Below the pieces are notes generated by a model. It searched no databases. It saw nothing but the letters and a program-made list of their open reading frames with translations, and was not told the origin of the DNA. Positions 33,253 through 44,700 of a stretch of 64,000 bases of DNA are shown here, piece by piece; position 1 is the stretch's first letter; every line of letters starts with the position of its first letter. The position numbers were made by a program, and so were the translations under genes. This stretch comes from Acinetobacter sp. TGL-Y2 (GTDB lineage Bacteria > Pseudomonadota > Gammaproteobacteria > Pseudomonadales > Moraxellaceae). The stretch spans positions 234,878 to 298,877 of the forward strand of contig NZ_CP015111.1 in the NCBI RefSeq assembly GCF_001612555.1, written 5' to 3'.

Positions 33253-33777
33253 TCAAAAACGCATCAGTAGTGAAACACCATAGCTACTTAGGTCTTCCAA
33301 TTTATTATATTTCGCTTCAATATTTACACGTTCATTTATTCTGTAACCAATGCCGGCCCCAAAGATAGGCTTTATTTCGGTTTTATCTTGGCTTGTAGAC
33401 GTCTCAGACCTTCCATCAATATAAGTAATTGTTCTAAATGCTTCATATTGTGATTGCTGGACACCAACACTCCCTATGCCATATACATCACCAACTAGAA
33501 CATAACGAACATTTAATTTGGCGCCAAAATTTTTAAATTCATATTGGTCAGATTCACCATAGAAAGCTTCTATGCCTACATAATCATTTAGTGCATAACC
33601 CAATGTTAAGCCGTATGTCTCTTGTGAAGCATCTTTTACACTGTATCCTTTTTTACCCTCAACATCGCCTTCTACATGGTAAATGTCAACGCCACCATAA
33701 AAGTTTGATGCATTTGCTGCAGTGCTTAAAAGTAGTGTCGCACTACAAAATGAGAGTGCTAGATTTGTGAACTTCAT
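33253..33777 (-). CDS. Outer-membrane beta-barrel protein
   Basis: The 174-residue protein has a signal peptide (ends TAANA), then alternating beta strands typical of an eight-stranded OmpA/OmpW-like barrel (YGLTLGYALNDYVGIEAFYG; KLNVRYVLVGDVYGIGSVGV; GAGIGYRINERVNIEAKYNK). It ends in MRF, the C-terminal aromatic signature for outer-membrane insertion. AGGGACAACT is a good ribosome site. It lies 9 bases after the DUF4116-like gene, in the same operon. A plasmid-encoded surface barrel may act in mating or host interaction. Confidence 0.85.
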   Translation of the reverse strand: MKFTNLALSFCSATLLLSTAANASNFYGGVDIYHVEGDVEGKKGYSVKDASQETYGLTLGYALNDYVGIEAFYGESDQYEFKNFGAKLNVRYVLVGDVYGIGSVGVQQSQYEAFRTITYIDGRSETSTSQDKTEIKPIFGAGIGYRINERVNIEAKYNKLEDLSSYGVSLLMRF

Positions 33778-33786
33778 AGTTGTCCC

Positions 33787-35262
33787 TTAATGACTTGAAT
33801 AGATAGCTGTGATTTTTTCAGCTTCAATAAAACGTGCGGCCTGAGCCACTTCATTTAAGATTTTTTTTGCGGAACTCTTATTTTCCAATAAAGAATTTGG
33901 AATCTGATTTACATGCATTGGATATATCTTTAAAAATGCTATAGTCCGATCTAACGTTTTTTCCCGTTCAGGGAAAACCACATAATTAGCAATATTCAAT
34001 TCAAATAATTCTTCAAATTCTGATTCAGCTTTGCTTTCAACCAAAAGCAATTCATCAACAGCGAAATTCATACTCTTTAATTTCTCAAAATCAAAAGATA
34101 CGCTGTCAACTTTAGCAATGCTGTATTGGGTACGATATTCCATTAGATATGTATGGGCATCAGGATTATTAATAAGGATTCCTGTAAAGAAGAAGAATGG
34201 TAATGCTTCAACCCATTTTTGCTCGATGGCAGTTAGGAAAATTTGGAGTAGACGATCTCCCCCAATTGAATTAATTGTTTCAATCGGCGCTTGTGAGAAT
34301 GCTTTTCGATTGATCTCATAAGCAATTGAGATTTTATTAAAATCCCAAGCCAATGGTGTTAATTTAGGATAAACATTTCTTTGAATAACTGCTTCATACA
34401 TTTGGCTCGATATCCCTGCAGGCTCCAAGTAGTGAACCCATTTAGGACGTTGTTCAAGCATTTTTATAAGAGCTGTAGACTTATTCGGTGAAAATATAAT
34501 GCTTGGGTCTACACTTTTAAAAGTGTCTTCTGGTGTAAACGTATCTCCGCTATCCAGCAAACCTATAAAAGTATCAAGATTTAAGTCGGTGAGAAGTGTA
34601 TCTACAACATAGTTAATACTTTCTTTTGGGAAGTCTCTAAATTGCTCTGAGTACAATTCACTTTTGATAAAATTCGATGGGATAATGTCTAGTAAAAATG
34701 CATTTTTATTCTTTTTAGCAATTTCCATTAAACCATCATCAAACAATTCGATAGGCACATATCGTAATGCCCTCCAGTTTCTAATTATTGCTGACTCACA
34801 AATATAGTAATAAGCTAAACTTTCTTGTACATACTCCAACATTAGAGGTTCACGCGCTAATACTTCTTTCACAATATCAATATTCTGAAATGAATTATCT
34901 AAGAATGCAAAAAGTCGATAATCACGGCCTACTGCATAATGATACATTTCCTTCGTTACGCTACCATTTGGAAATGTCAAAATACTATTAATATTCTCAC
35001 TTAATAGTTTCCAGAGTTCAGCTTCCGAAAAATATTCTACGGGTAGAGAAGTGACATAAAGCGGTAGTTTTTGAATTGTCTTTAAGAAATCTTGAGAGCG
35101 CAAAAACTGTATTGATATACTACTATCTTGCTGATTGTAGTATTGATTTTCTGTGTAGTCTTGATCTAAATTTGTCAAAAAAGGGACAGGAATACTATTG
35201 ATTTTACATAGTCCTTTATCCATTAAAGATTTATAAAATTCTTTTTTTAAAGTTCCGGACAT
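33787..35262 (-). CDS. DUF4116-like repeat protein
   Basis: The 491-residue protein is built of degenerate helical repeats of about 25-30 residues, each with a core such as REPLMLEYVQESLAYYYICE, NWRALRYVPIELFDDGLMEI and QRPKWVHYLEPAGISSQMYE. This is like DUF4116 (x-x-P-x-x-x-x-x-V/I-P-x-x-L), a solenoid-forming repeat. Two further genes of this type are at 55747 and 56105. There is no signal peptide. Its place just upstream of the outer-membrane barrel and downstream of the TraG genes suggests a backbone role. Function is unknown. Confidence 0.65.
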   Translation of the reverse strand: MSGTLKKEFYKSLMDKGLCKINSIPVPFLTNLDQDYTENQYYNQQDSSISIQFLRSQDFLKTIQKLPLYVTSLPVEYFSEAELWKLLSENINSILTFPNGSVTKEMYHYAVGRDYRLFAFLDNSFQNIDIVKEVLAREPLMLEYVQESLAYYYICESAIIRNWRALRYVPIELFDDGLMEIAKKNKNAFLLDIIPSNFIKSELYSEQFRDFPKESINYVVDTLLTDLNLDTFIGLLDSGDTFTPEDTFKSVDPSIIFSPNKSTALIKMLEQRPKWVHYLEPAGISSQMYEAVIQRNVYPKLTPLAWDFNKISIAYEINRKAFSQAPIETINSIGGDRLLQIFLTAIEQKWVEALPFFFFTGILINNPDAHTYLMEYRTQYSIAKVDSVSFDFEKLKSMNFAVDELLLVESKAESEFEELFELNIANYVVFPEREKTLDRTIAFLKIYPMHVNQIPNSLLENKSSAKKILNEVAQAARFIEAEKITAIYSSH

Positions 35263-35350
35263 GACTTACTCAAATGATAGGTAAATAATTAATATCATTA
35301 TAGTATCAAATTAATAAAAACAATAAACAAATATTATAAAATTTTAATAA

Positions 35351-35379
35351 TAAAAAACCCTTCGCAAAGGGTTTTTTAT
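35351..35379. terminator. Terminator after the TraG-like gene cluster
   Basis: The stem AAAAAACCCTT / AAGGGTTTTTT lies at the 3' end of the minus-strand TraG cluster. Confidence 0.75.
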
Positions 35380-35392
35380 TATTAATTTTAAA

Positions 35393-38359
35393 TTATCTTC
35401 TACCAATTATGTCATTCATTTCTTTTCGTACGCTCTGATTCGCTATTCGAACTTGTTCTGCATTGTTGTTAGCAGTAGCTTGCGGTGGTGTTACCGGAAC
35501 ACTATTCTTTGGTGGCTCCATCGGTGGTGAAATCTGAACACTTTGAGGCGCTAATTTTGGTTCTGGTTCAACAGCTTGATGCTTCATAGGTTGTGGTGAC
35601 AGTTTTGCACTTTGACTGATCTTGCTCTGAACATCATTACTCATTTGATTAATACTGGCCGTGTTAGGTGCTTCTACATTATGGCTTTTAAAACTTTCAT
35701 CACTCTTTTGGAATTGTTGAGCTGCTGCTGGATTTAATAGTGCAATTGGAACGTTACGATCTTTTGCTTCATCCGAGTTGCTTAATGCTCTAAACATACT
35801 CATTGTTCTATCTGCTTCTTTATCAGAGTCTCTTAAACTCGATGTTGAATAATCTCCATTATTGATCTTTTGCCACATGTTTGCTGAATCTGGACTTGCA
35901 TTAATAGCATCGGTCATTTTTTGCTGACCACCATTACTGTTAAGCGTACCCACAATTTCTGACGCATTACCAGCAACCGCAAGGTCCATACTTGCTGTGC
36001 TTTTAGCAACTTGATCGTAAGCAGCTAAAGAACTTTTTGCTTTCTGTTGAAGTAAGCTAATGTCAGCATTTTGTGATGCAGCATCATTGACTTCTTTACT
36101 ATTGGCTGTTGCCCTAGCATTGCTAATCATCTGCGCTGTAGATTGATCATTACTCTTACCAATCGTAGTTGAATCAGTTGTTGCTTTTTGAGTGCCTGTT
36201 GCTGTTGAGGTGCTTGCGTTTGCTAAATCAGTTGTTCCAATCTGTGAGCTTGAATTTGTATTGTTGGCGTAAACACCTGTTCCTCCAATTCTTGCTCCAA
36301 TATTAGCATCCAAGATAGGGTTTTTACCTTTATCGCCACCAGCTTTACTATTAAGATTATTTTTTGTGTCTGCTGATTTAGAAGGGCTAATTGAGCCATC
36401 TGCCCCAATACTTACCACTTTACCTTTAGTTTCTCCTTGACCAGTACTTTTATCTGCCTGAACTTTATATGACTCGCCAGTTGCGGCATTTGTTGATGTT
36501 ATTGAACCATCATTAACACTTGAATTATTTGCTTGTGTATTTGCTTGTGTTGATGATTGTGAGTTTGCTACGGTATCCGTAGCTGTTGTTCCACGACTTG
36601 AGCTTGCGGTCATAGCACGTTGTAATGCATGATTATCTGCAGCAACTTGATTGGCTGCATTAGACATTGCTTGAGATCGACTTTGTGCGGCGCTGTAGGC
36701 TGATGAACTTGAACCCGTTAGATTAACCTTTCCTGCTTCCGAAACAACACCTTGTCCAGAAACATTGATAGCTGAACTTGTTGTTGATAATGGAGCTGAT
36801 TTATGAATATCAGGTGTATTTACTTTAGCATCATAATTATTGCCATCTGCAGGATTCATTCTTGATGTCAGTTGATTCATACCAACCATCATGCCACTAA
36901 ATAACATCATGCATAGAACAGGAATAGCTGCTAAAAATCCATTTGCTAGTGACAGTTTTTGGGACACTGCTGCATAAAACTGTGGTGCAGTGAAAAGAGT
37001 TAAATTGTTTATGCCATTAGTTACAATAATTTTATAATATTCATCTGCTAGAGTGTGTTGAATATAGAAATTAATTAAACATGCCATTGGAATCCACATA
37101 TAAGCAGAAACCGTAAATGCCATATAATTTCCTAACATTTTAAATGAACCAGCACCCTGTACCATCACAATAATGACAATAATTGGGAAGAATAAAAATG
37201 AAATCATGATCAATAAATTTTGACCATTTTGCATTACTTTTAAGAAACCGGTTGCGCCTGCAGCATTCTTTTCTTCCCACTGATTTTGAGAAGATACCCA
37301 AGCAGTACATTTTGACATTGCATTCATGTCTGAGCTTGAAGAAGAACAGTAGCTTGCTGTTTGCATGTATGGGTTGAGTAGTGTTGCTGCAATGAAATTA
37401 CGTGAGCTAGATTCTCCCATACCTACAACAGAACTTAATGCACCTACTACATCTTGATATTGATATCCATTTAAACCACCACGGCCATTTGGTGATGAAC
37501 CAGATGCACTGCCATTGCTAATCATTTGACCGTTAATAGCAGATTGTAGGTTGTACTTCCCTACATCCCCAATGATACTGTATTCGATTGCCTGTGGACC
37601 GTTAGAACCATCCATGTAAGCATCCATCGCTTTTGTAAGGACTTCTCCAGCTTTTGCGCACGAAACCAAGTTGTTTACATTCGGGTTTGCTGTTGCAGGG
37701 TCTTGGACGATATATACAAGCCCATTTCCTTGAGCAGCAGCTTGCGCTAAATACTGAATAGGATTTTCTGATTTAGAATATGCTTCTGAATTAAATGCTG
37801 TGTTATTGATGATACAAGCGTTGTATACGTTTTTAGTGGTCTCTAATAAACTTGAAGAACCTACATAAGTAGAGGCAGACCTTAGCGCATTAATTAGTTT
37901 TAGTGGCGTCACGTAGCCATCTTCTGTAATTTTTGGCATGTTGTAGCTGCTATTTGAAACAACACTATAAGCTGTTTCAAAAATTCGAGTTAAAACTACA
38001 CTAATACCACTTGCTACCGTTGCAGGAATTGCCAGTCCAATCGGTATATTGTCTACTCTTTTTACTGAATCTCGACCGTAAATATCCTGTAAAGCTATAT
38101 CAACTTTTGGCCCTGTTAGAATCATGTATAGGATTAATGGCATTAATAATATTTTAATCTCCATTTGTTTTTTAAATGCAGCGTTATAAATCATTATCAA
38201 TAACAGTACAGAAGCACCAAAAAACGCCCCAAACCCCAAACCCAAATACCCATTTCCACTAAACAGGTCTGAGTTGTTGAAGATCATGGCTATACCATTT
38301 AATGCAGCCATAAAGAGTGATGTATCACCCATGGTATATATTACAAAAGGGTCTGCCAT
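35393..38359 (-). CDS. TraG-like transfer protein, paralogue 1
   Basis: The 988-residue protein has the F-type TraG N-terminal domain. A periplasmic start is followed by membrane segments (about 42-60, 67-85) and VDNIPIGLAIPATVASGISV, the usual V-D-N-x-P motif. Another membrane block follows at about 380-430 and 470-500. The C-terminal half is Ser/Thr/Asn/Gln-rich and low in complexity, ending with a Pro-rich tail. F TraG helps pilus assembly and mating-pair stabilisation. It is the last of three tandem related genes. AGGATTAATC gives a ribosome site. Confidence 0.75.
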   Translation of the reverse strand: MADPFVIYTMGDTSLFMAALNGIAMIFNNSDLFSGNGYLGLGFGAFFGASVLLLIMIYNAAFKKQMEIKILLMPLILYMILTGPKVDIALQDIYGRDSVKRVDNIPIGLAIPATVASGISVVLTRIFETAYSVVSNSSYNMPKITEDGYVTPLKLINALRSASTYVGSSSLLETTKNVYNACIINNTAFNSEAYSKSENPIQYLAQAAAQGNGLVYIVQDPATANPNVNNLVSCAKAGEVLTKAMDAYMDGSNGPQAIEYSIIGDVGKYNLQSAINGQMISNGSASGSSPNGRGGLNGYQYQDVVGALSSVVGMGESSSRNFIAATLLNPYMQTASYCSSSSSDMNAMSKCTAWVSSQNQWEEKNAAGATGFLKVMQNGQNLLIMISFLFFPIIVIIVMVQGAGSFKMLGNYMAFTVSAYMWIPMACLINFYIQHTLADEYYKIIVTNGINNLTLFTAPQFYAAVSQKLSLANGFLAAIPVLCMMLFSGMMVGMNQLTSRMNPADGNNYDAKVNTPDIHKSAPLSTTSSAINVSGQGVVSEAGKVNLTGSSSSAYSAAQSRSQAMSNAANQVAADNHALQRAMTASSSRGTTATDTVANSQSSTQANTQANNSSVNDGSITSTNAATGESYKVQADKSTGQGETKGKVVSIGADGSISPSKSADTKNNLNSKAGGDKGKNPILDANIGARIGGTGVYANNTNSSSQIGTTDLANASTSTATGTQKATTDSTTIGKSNDQSTAQMISNARATANSKEVNDAASQNADISLLQQKAKSSLAAYDQVAKSTASMDLAVAGNASEIVGTLNSNGGQQKMTDAINASPDSANMWQKINNGDYSTSSLRDSDKEADRTMSMFRALSNSDEAKDRNVPIALLNPAAAQQFQKSDESFKSHNVEAPNTASINQMSNDVQSKISQSAKLSPQPMKHQAVEPEPKLAPQSVQISPPMEPPKNSVPVTPPQATANNNAEQVRIANQSVRKEMNDIIGRR

Positions 38360-38491
38360 TCCGATTAATCCTATTATCGTTTTTCTAACAATATTATTAC
38401 TATTATAAATGTTAAAAAAACAAAATTACATTGATAAATACAAACATTAAGTAAACATTATAAAACATACATATTATTTATGTTTTATAAA

Positions 38492-41400
38492 TTATTTGGA
38501 GCCACCACCGTTTACGCTTGGCAAGTTGTCTTCTGCCCGTTTTTTAGCGGCATCAATAATCTTGTCTGCCGTTTCGATGGTTGTCCGACCTGTTAATGCG
38601 TTATTTTGCTTAGTTAGTAATTCTGCTACTTTTTTCTCATCCCCAGCATCACTCGCTTCCTTAATCTGTTTATCAATAGGTGCTTCAAAGGCTAAGCCAT
38701 TTTGCGGGGTTACTTTATTGAAAATGAGATTTCCATTTTCATCTGTTAATTTAGGTGCTCTACTACTTGTATCAATCTTGGCTGAATCATAAAAATTGGT
38801 AACTTCTTTTGCATTCTTGCCATGATCTAGCACGACCATACCATCAGTACTTACATGTTTAATTCCATCAAGTTTCTGATGCATTAAGCCTTTTGTTCTC
38901 GCCGTATCAGCTTGGCTTCCGTTGATAAGTTCTGCTGTTTTATTAGGGTCTGATAATCCCAATTTCTGCGATTCTTTTACAAGATGACTATTATCTATTT
39001 GTGTGAACTGCCCCATATCATCCTTAAGTTTTTGCTGTGTTGCTTCTACATTAGGTACTGTGAACATTTCACGGCTATTGGAGAAGTTATTACCTACTGC
39101 AACACCTGAAACGCTGGTAATCGCTTGAATTTTTGTATCAGCATCATTTCCAAGTGAAGCAGCATAATAAATTGCAATACTGTTCATTGTTTCTTGATCG
39201 TGATGACCACCTTTTCTCGCATTTTCTAATCCCATCTGTTTCAACGTTTCCCAATTTGAAACACGTTGTTGACCCATCTGATCTGTTCGGGCTAGACCCT
39301 CACGAACAGCATCACTTCTGTCTGACAATGGATTAAGCATACCGCTGATATCACGGTCAGAAACAGCGTTAGACATAACAGAAGATAGTGTTTCCGAACG
39401 TTCTTCATTAATCTTCTTGACTTGAGATACTAAACTTGATGCTTCCTGTTTTTCTGCAGTAGATAAAGTACCTGTGCGATCAGCCTGAATAATTTCATTC
39501 CATTGCTGTGCTTTCAAATCACTTGAGCTATTAGATGATGTTTTGTATTTCGCATTAGAACCTTGATACGCCGTGCCATTAGAATTTTTTTGATGTAAAT
39601 TATCAATTTCAGACGTTGAACTTTTTTCTGTTGGTTTTTTCGTATCAGGACCAACATTTGATTCACCTATAGATACTTGCTTATTATTATTTGTACTTGC
39701 ACCAAGCGAACCACCCGCAGAAACACCAGCACCTTTTTCATTTTTAGAGCCTTTATTTACAGTATATCGCGCCCCTGCGTCTGCGCTTAATTCGCCACTG
39801 TAAGTATCATTAATTGCTTTTTTCTCACCTACAGTTTCAGTTTTCTCTTTTAGCACTTTCCCCGTTTGACTGTCATGAGTATTGCTAGTAGAAATGGCGG
39901 TATCTTCCGTACTGCCAATTCTAGAAACTTCTTGGCTTCCAGTACTATTAGCTGAGTTATGACCTGTACGTTCACTCACAGTCATTTTTTCAGTATTTGA
40001 AGCTTTGTCAGCAAGTGATTGCAGTCGGGACATTGCAACTGATTCTTGATCATTTAACGATGTTGCTTTACTACTTGCGACATTCATTGCATGTGAAACT
40101 TTAGCATTCACATTGCCGACCCCCATCACCTCTGTTGGAGAAAAGCCTGTCTTACTGATTACTGCAGAACTACTACTTATAGATGCACTACTTTCCACAC
40201 TTTTACTGTTGATCTTCGCGTCATAGCCTTGAGATGCTGGATTGATTGCATTTGATATAGCAGTCATGCCATACATCATTCCACCGAAGAACATAGTCGT
40301 AAGCACTGGAACAAGACCAAGCGCATTATTGGCAATTGTTAGTTTCTCAGTTAGAGCATCATAGAGTTGAGGTGCTTGAGTTAAAGTTAAACTTGCACTT
40401 GGGTCCATACTTTTTATTGCGAAAAGAGCTTCTTGGAATTCGAACTGTGCATAAAAATTAATTACTGTTGCAATCGGAATCCATAAGTAATTTGAAACCA
40501 TAAAACCGATATAGCCACCGATCAGCTTCATACTTCCCATGCCTTGAATCATGAGTAAAAAAACCATGACTGGAAACAGCATAAATCCAACAAGAACTAA
40601 AATGTTTTGGCCATTTTTGATATTTTTTAAAAAGCTTGTGCCACTCATTGCACCTTTTTGCTTCCATTGTTCATTTGCTGTGACCCAACCGGTACATTGA
40701 GATAATGCAAATGTACTGTATTCTTCAACACATTTCCCAGCCGTCTTAACCATGGGATTAAGTAGGATGGAACTTATGAAATTGCGACTTTCATCTGATG
40801 ATAAACTTGTTGCATGGCCAACCATAGCTACGATCTGATCAGGCGTATAGGCATTAACACCATTTACAGCATTCAATTTACCGTAAGTATTTGTTGCAGA
40901 AATTCGTTTAGCTAAACGTTCGCTAAATGAATTTTTTCTAAAAGGTTGATATATCAGTCCGTTAATATCTACTGTGCCATTCATATAGCTTTCTAATGAA
41001 TTTTTTAATACGTCTGCAGTGGCTGAACATGTCTGTGTTTTAGGTACACTTTCACCGGCCTGATTCACGTAATAAGTAACCATACCATTTGCTTGCCTAG
41101 CTGCATTTAAAAGGTATGTCGTTGCATCTGCTGAGCGTTCATAAGCTTGAGGACTAAATGCTGAATTGTTGATTAAGCAAATTGAATAAAGTTCAGTTAA
41201 TGCCTGTTGGAAAGAAGGATAAGCATTACTTACATTGTCGTATCGTATTTGATTCAAAACTTGTAATGGTGTTAAGAACCCGTGCTCAGTCATCTTAGGG
41301 ATTTCGTACTGCCCACCGCTTACAGGAATGACTGTTAAGGAAAGCTCTACAACTTTGGTTAGAATTAAGGAGAAGCCACTTACAGCACTCGCTGGTAGTG

Positions 41401-41722
41401 CTAAGCCAATTGGAATGTTGTCTACAACTTTTGGTGCATCCACGTTGTAAATATCAACAATGACGATATCTGCTTTAGGTATTGTCAAAATCATGTAGAT
41501 AAATAATGGCATTAACATACTGCGTATATCAATTTCACGATTCATGACAGACTTAAATAGCATTACACACAATAGAATCATCGCACCAAAGAAGGCACCA
41601 AAACTTAAGTTCATTCCATTAGTGCCACTTACAAGGTCACTACTACTAAACAGCATTGCAATGCCATTTAAAATGTCCCAGTACATTTGAGTGTCGCCTA
41701 GAGCATATATTTCAAAATCCAT
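38492..41722 (-). CDS. TraG-like transfer protein, paralogue 2
   Basis: The 1076-residue protein repeats the architecture of its neighbours. It has an N-terminal membrane block, KVVDNIPIGLALPASAVSGF, a middle membrane block with WKQKGAMSGTSFLKNIKNGQ, and MDPSASLTLTQAPQLYDALT. The long C-terminal region is Ser/Asn-rich and helical, ending in DNLPSVNGGGSK. Its ATG overlaps the stop of the preceding gene (TAATG), so translation is coupled. A mating-pair role is inferred from the TraG family. Confidence 0.75.
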   Translation of the reverse strand: MDFEIYALGDTQMYWDILNGIAMLFSSSDLVSGTNGMNLSFGAFFGAMILLCVMLFKSVMNREIDIRSMLMPLFIYMILTIPKADIVIVDIYNVDAPKVVDNIPIGLALPASAVSGFSLILTKVVELSLTVIPVSGGQYEIPKMTEHGFLTPLQVLNQIRYDNVSNAYPSFQQALTELYSICLINNSAFSPQAYERSADATTYLLNAARQANGMVTYYVNQAGESVPKTQTCSATADVLKNSLESYMNGTVDINGLIYQPFRKNSFSERLAKRISATNTYGKLNAVNGVNAYTPDQIVAMVGHATSLSSDESRNFISSILLNPMVKTAGKCVEEYSTFALSQCTGWVTANEQWKQKGAMSGTSFLKNIKNGQNILVLVGFMLFPVMVFLLMIQGMGSMKLIGGYIGFMVSNYLWIPIATVINFYAQFEFQEALFAIKSMDPSASLTLTQAPQLYDALTEKLTIANNALGLVPVLTTMFFGGMMYGMTAISNAINPASQGYDAKINSKSVESSASISSSSAVISKTGFSPTEVMGVGNVNAKVSHAMNVASSKATSLNDQESVAMSRLQSLADKASNTEKMTVSERTGHNSANSTGSQEVSRIGSTEDTAISTSNTHDSQTGKVLKEKTETVGEKKAINDTYSGELSADAGARYTVNKGSKNEKGAGVSAGGSLGASTNNNKQVSIGESNVGPDTKKPTEKSSTSEIDNLHQKNSNGTAYQGSNAKYKTSSNSSSDLKAQQWNEIIQADRTGTLSTAEKQEASSLVSQVKKINEERSETLSSVMSNAVSDRDISGMLNPLSDRSDAVREGLARTDQMGQQRVSNWETLKQMGLENARKGGHHDQETMNSIAIYYAASLGNDADTKIQAITSVSGVAVGNNFSNSREMFTVPNVEATQQKLKDDMGQFTQIDNSHLVKESQKLGLSDPNKTAELINGSQADTARTKGLMHQKLDGIKHVSTDGMVVLDHGKNAKEVTNFYDSAKIDTSSRAPKLTDENGNLIFNKVTPQNGLAFEAPIDKQIKEASDAGDEKKVAELLTKQNNALTGRTTIETADKIIDAAKKRAEDNLPSVNGGGSK

Positions 41723-44700
41723 TACTGATTCCCTCCGGCATCATTCCACTTCTCTGTATTAACGTCTCTGTTGCCTGTTGGTTTTGTTGCAGAGTTCAGT
41801 TTTTCAAATGCTTCTTTATGCGCTTCGGTCGCTGTTTGGCTAATTGTTGGGTAAATTCGCTCTTGAGTACTTGGGCGGTCATAGTCTTTGCCCTTATGTG
41901 CTGCAGCAATAATTGAGTTAACGACAGCAATATTGTCATTTTGGAATTTCTCATTCTTTTCAAACTGAGACTGTTCTAGCTTGCGCCATTCCTCATTGCT
42001 AATTTCACCGCGAATACCAAGATGATGACTTGTATCATTCGGGTCTCTTGGCTTCATATTCGACTTGGCTTTTGATAAATCAATATAGTCTGGGTCTGCT
42101 TCTTTCACGTATAAGCGATCAATATTGTTGGCGCTGTTAATATCACCACGAACCATAGTGCTATGATCGGGGCCAACTTGTAGAAGCATAGGAATTGTTT
42201 TAGCTACGTGCTCATCAATTCTAGAGCGATCAGGTCTATCGTTAACTTTATCTAGTAGTTTCTGGCCATCCACGATCTTATAATCAATTTTTCCATCTTC
42301 GTCATGTATGACATCGACACCAAATTTTTCTCTGATTTTTTCCTTTGCATCTTCGCCGTACTTCGCTTTACTTTTTTCATAAATATTTTGAATTTCTTCT
42401 TTCGATAAAGTTTCAGGCTTTAATAGGTTTTCAGGCACCAAATTTTTAACTTTTTGTACTGGTTGTATAACAGTACTTCCAAGGTCTTTTTTATTTACAT
42501 TTTTCATTGCTGCAACTATATTTTTTGGAACACTAACCCCTTGTTGTCCAGCCATTTTTCCTTGGTTCGTCAATGCTGAATCAATTTTTTTCGTAAAAGC
42601 TACAATATTTGCTTGGCCATTCACAGCGATGTCGCCGTATTTACTAACACTTCTTGCCCAGACGATATATTTATCGCCCACAATGTCGTGAATTTTCTGA
42701 TCACTTAAGTTTTGATCATTTAAAGCTGCCCAAGCTACTTTGTAGTTTTTTGCACCATGTTCTAATTCGTGCTTAATGAACTGTGCCATAGCAACAAGAG
42801 ACTGTTGATTCTCTTGATAACTTGCATTGCCATTCGGACTACCAGACTTAATAAGACCTCTCTCATCCATCCATTTATCTAATCTTTGTTTACGAATATC
42901 ATTGAAGCTAATTATGCCGCCATTGGTGAGGTGGGTTTTTAGAGGGTCCTTATGCAAACCAAACATGCCAGAAACTTTCCAAGAGTTTTCACGACCTACT
43001 TGCACAGTCATAATTTTAGCCTGTCTAGGTGTAAATCCAGCTGATAAAAAGGCATTGTAGATACGGATACCATTTTGGGTCTGAGAATCGCCTATAAGTT
43101 TTAATTCCCCTGCAGAGTATCGATATTGATTTTCCATTGCAGAAGGTTGGTTGCTATTGAATGTCGTATCAGTAACAGGTTGGTTGGTATACGGGTCTAA
43201 CGTATAGATACTGCTTCCATCGGGAGCTGTTACTTTTTTACCAAAAGCATTTTCAATAATGGCTTTTTGGGTCTGATATTCTTTTTCAATATCCTTCCAA
43301 TTCTGCCAGTCGTAATCCTCTGCTTTTAAGCGTGTTTCACTTACCTTGATAAGATCAGTACCGGTTAATATTTTAAATGCTTCATTCGCACTATTTGCGC
43401 CCATATAATAAGCGCCAATATATGTAACCATGTGATCGTATTCGACAGGGTTCGACTGCTTAGCAATGCCTGTTCCTGTATTGATCAAAACAGATTCTGC
43501 CAATGCTTTAGCCTGAGTCCATTCTTCTCCGTACTTTTCCTGATTTGCTTTATTCAATGCACCTAAATCATTTCTAATGTCTTGATGTGCTGCAATACGA
43601 TGCATTGTGTCATCTGCAGTCATGTTGTATGACATAGCAAATGAAACAGTTTTAGAAATTTGCTGACTTAAGCTATCAATCTCTTTGTTATTTTGAGAAA
43701 TTTGATATGACAACGCTTCTGTATCGCTTTGAGTGAGTCTTTCTGTATTTGCAATTGAATTTTGAACTGACTTCTCTACAGTATTTCTTGTGCCGTTACT
43801 TAATTCACTATGTTTGTCATCTTTTTCAATAACATAAACGAACTTTGATGCAGATTTTTGATCAGCACTTGAGCCTTGGTATAGAACATTTGAAACAGAC
43901 GCATTTTCAGCATGACCATTTTGTGAACTAATCGTAAATAATTCACTATGCTTTATTGATGCCCCTAACTCAATTTTTACTCTTTTTAAATCTAGTTTTA
44001 AATCCCCGCCTTTGATGGTTTTGCCTTCTGGTGCTGTTATTGATTGAGCATTTGCTCCATCTAGGCCAGTACTGCCATCAACATTTATTAAATCTTTCCC
44101 TGCAGGAATAAAGCCAATACCCATGCCAATTCTGGCTGAAACAGCTGCTGCATCACGGCCAGTTAAGTTAATGATTTTCCCCGATGAATCTACTTCTCCA
44201 TAGGCCGTCAAGACCCCATTTTTACCAAATGTTGAAGAATCAACACTACCCTTTGAAATCGTAAATCCGTTACCTTGGCCAATTAATGTTTTATCTTTAA
44301 CTTCATTTAAATTTGTTTCTATTTTGTGGTTGTAAGAGCCTGTTAGTCCTTGTGAGTGAGTTTGCTGTAACTGCATACTCAATGCTTTATTTTTCGCTTG
44401 AAGTAATGAACGTTGAGCACTTAACTCAGTCGTCTGGCTTATTGTGGATGCCATCTGACTCGTCATGCTTGAATCAAAAGCTTTACCACCACCAACATCA
44501 GTCATACCACCCAAACCATGAGACGTTAGTGAGTTTTGTCGAGTTGCTAATGCAGATGGGCTGACAATTGCTGGTGCTGCTAACGTAGAGTCAGCATATT
44601 TACTATTTCCTTGATTCCATCTGTTTTGTAAAGCCATGACTCCCATCGTCATTCCACCAAAGAACATCATGCAGAAAACAGGTACGGATGCCATTAGTCC

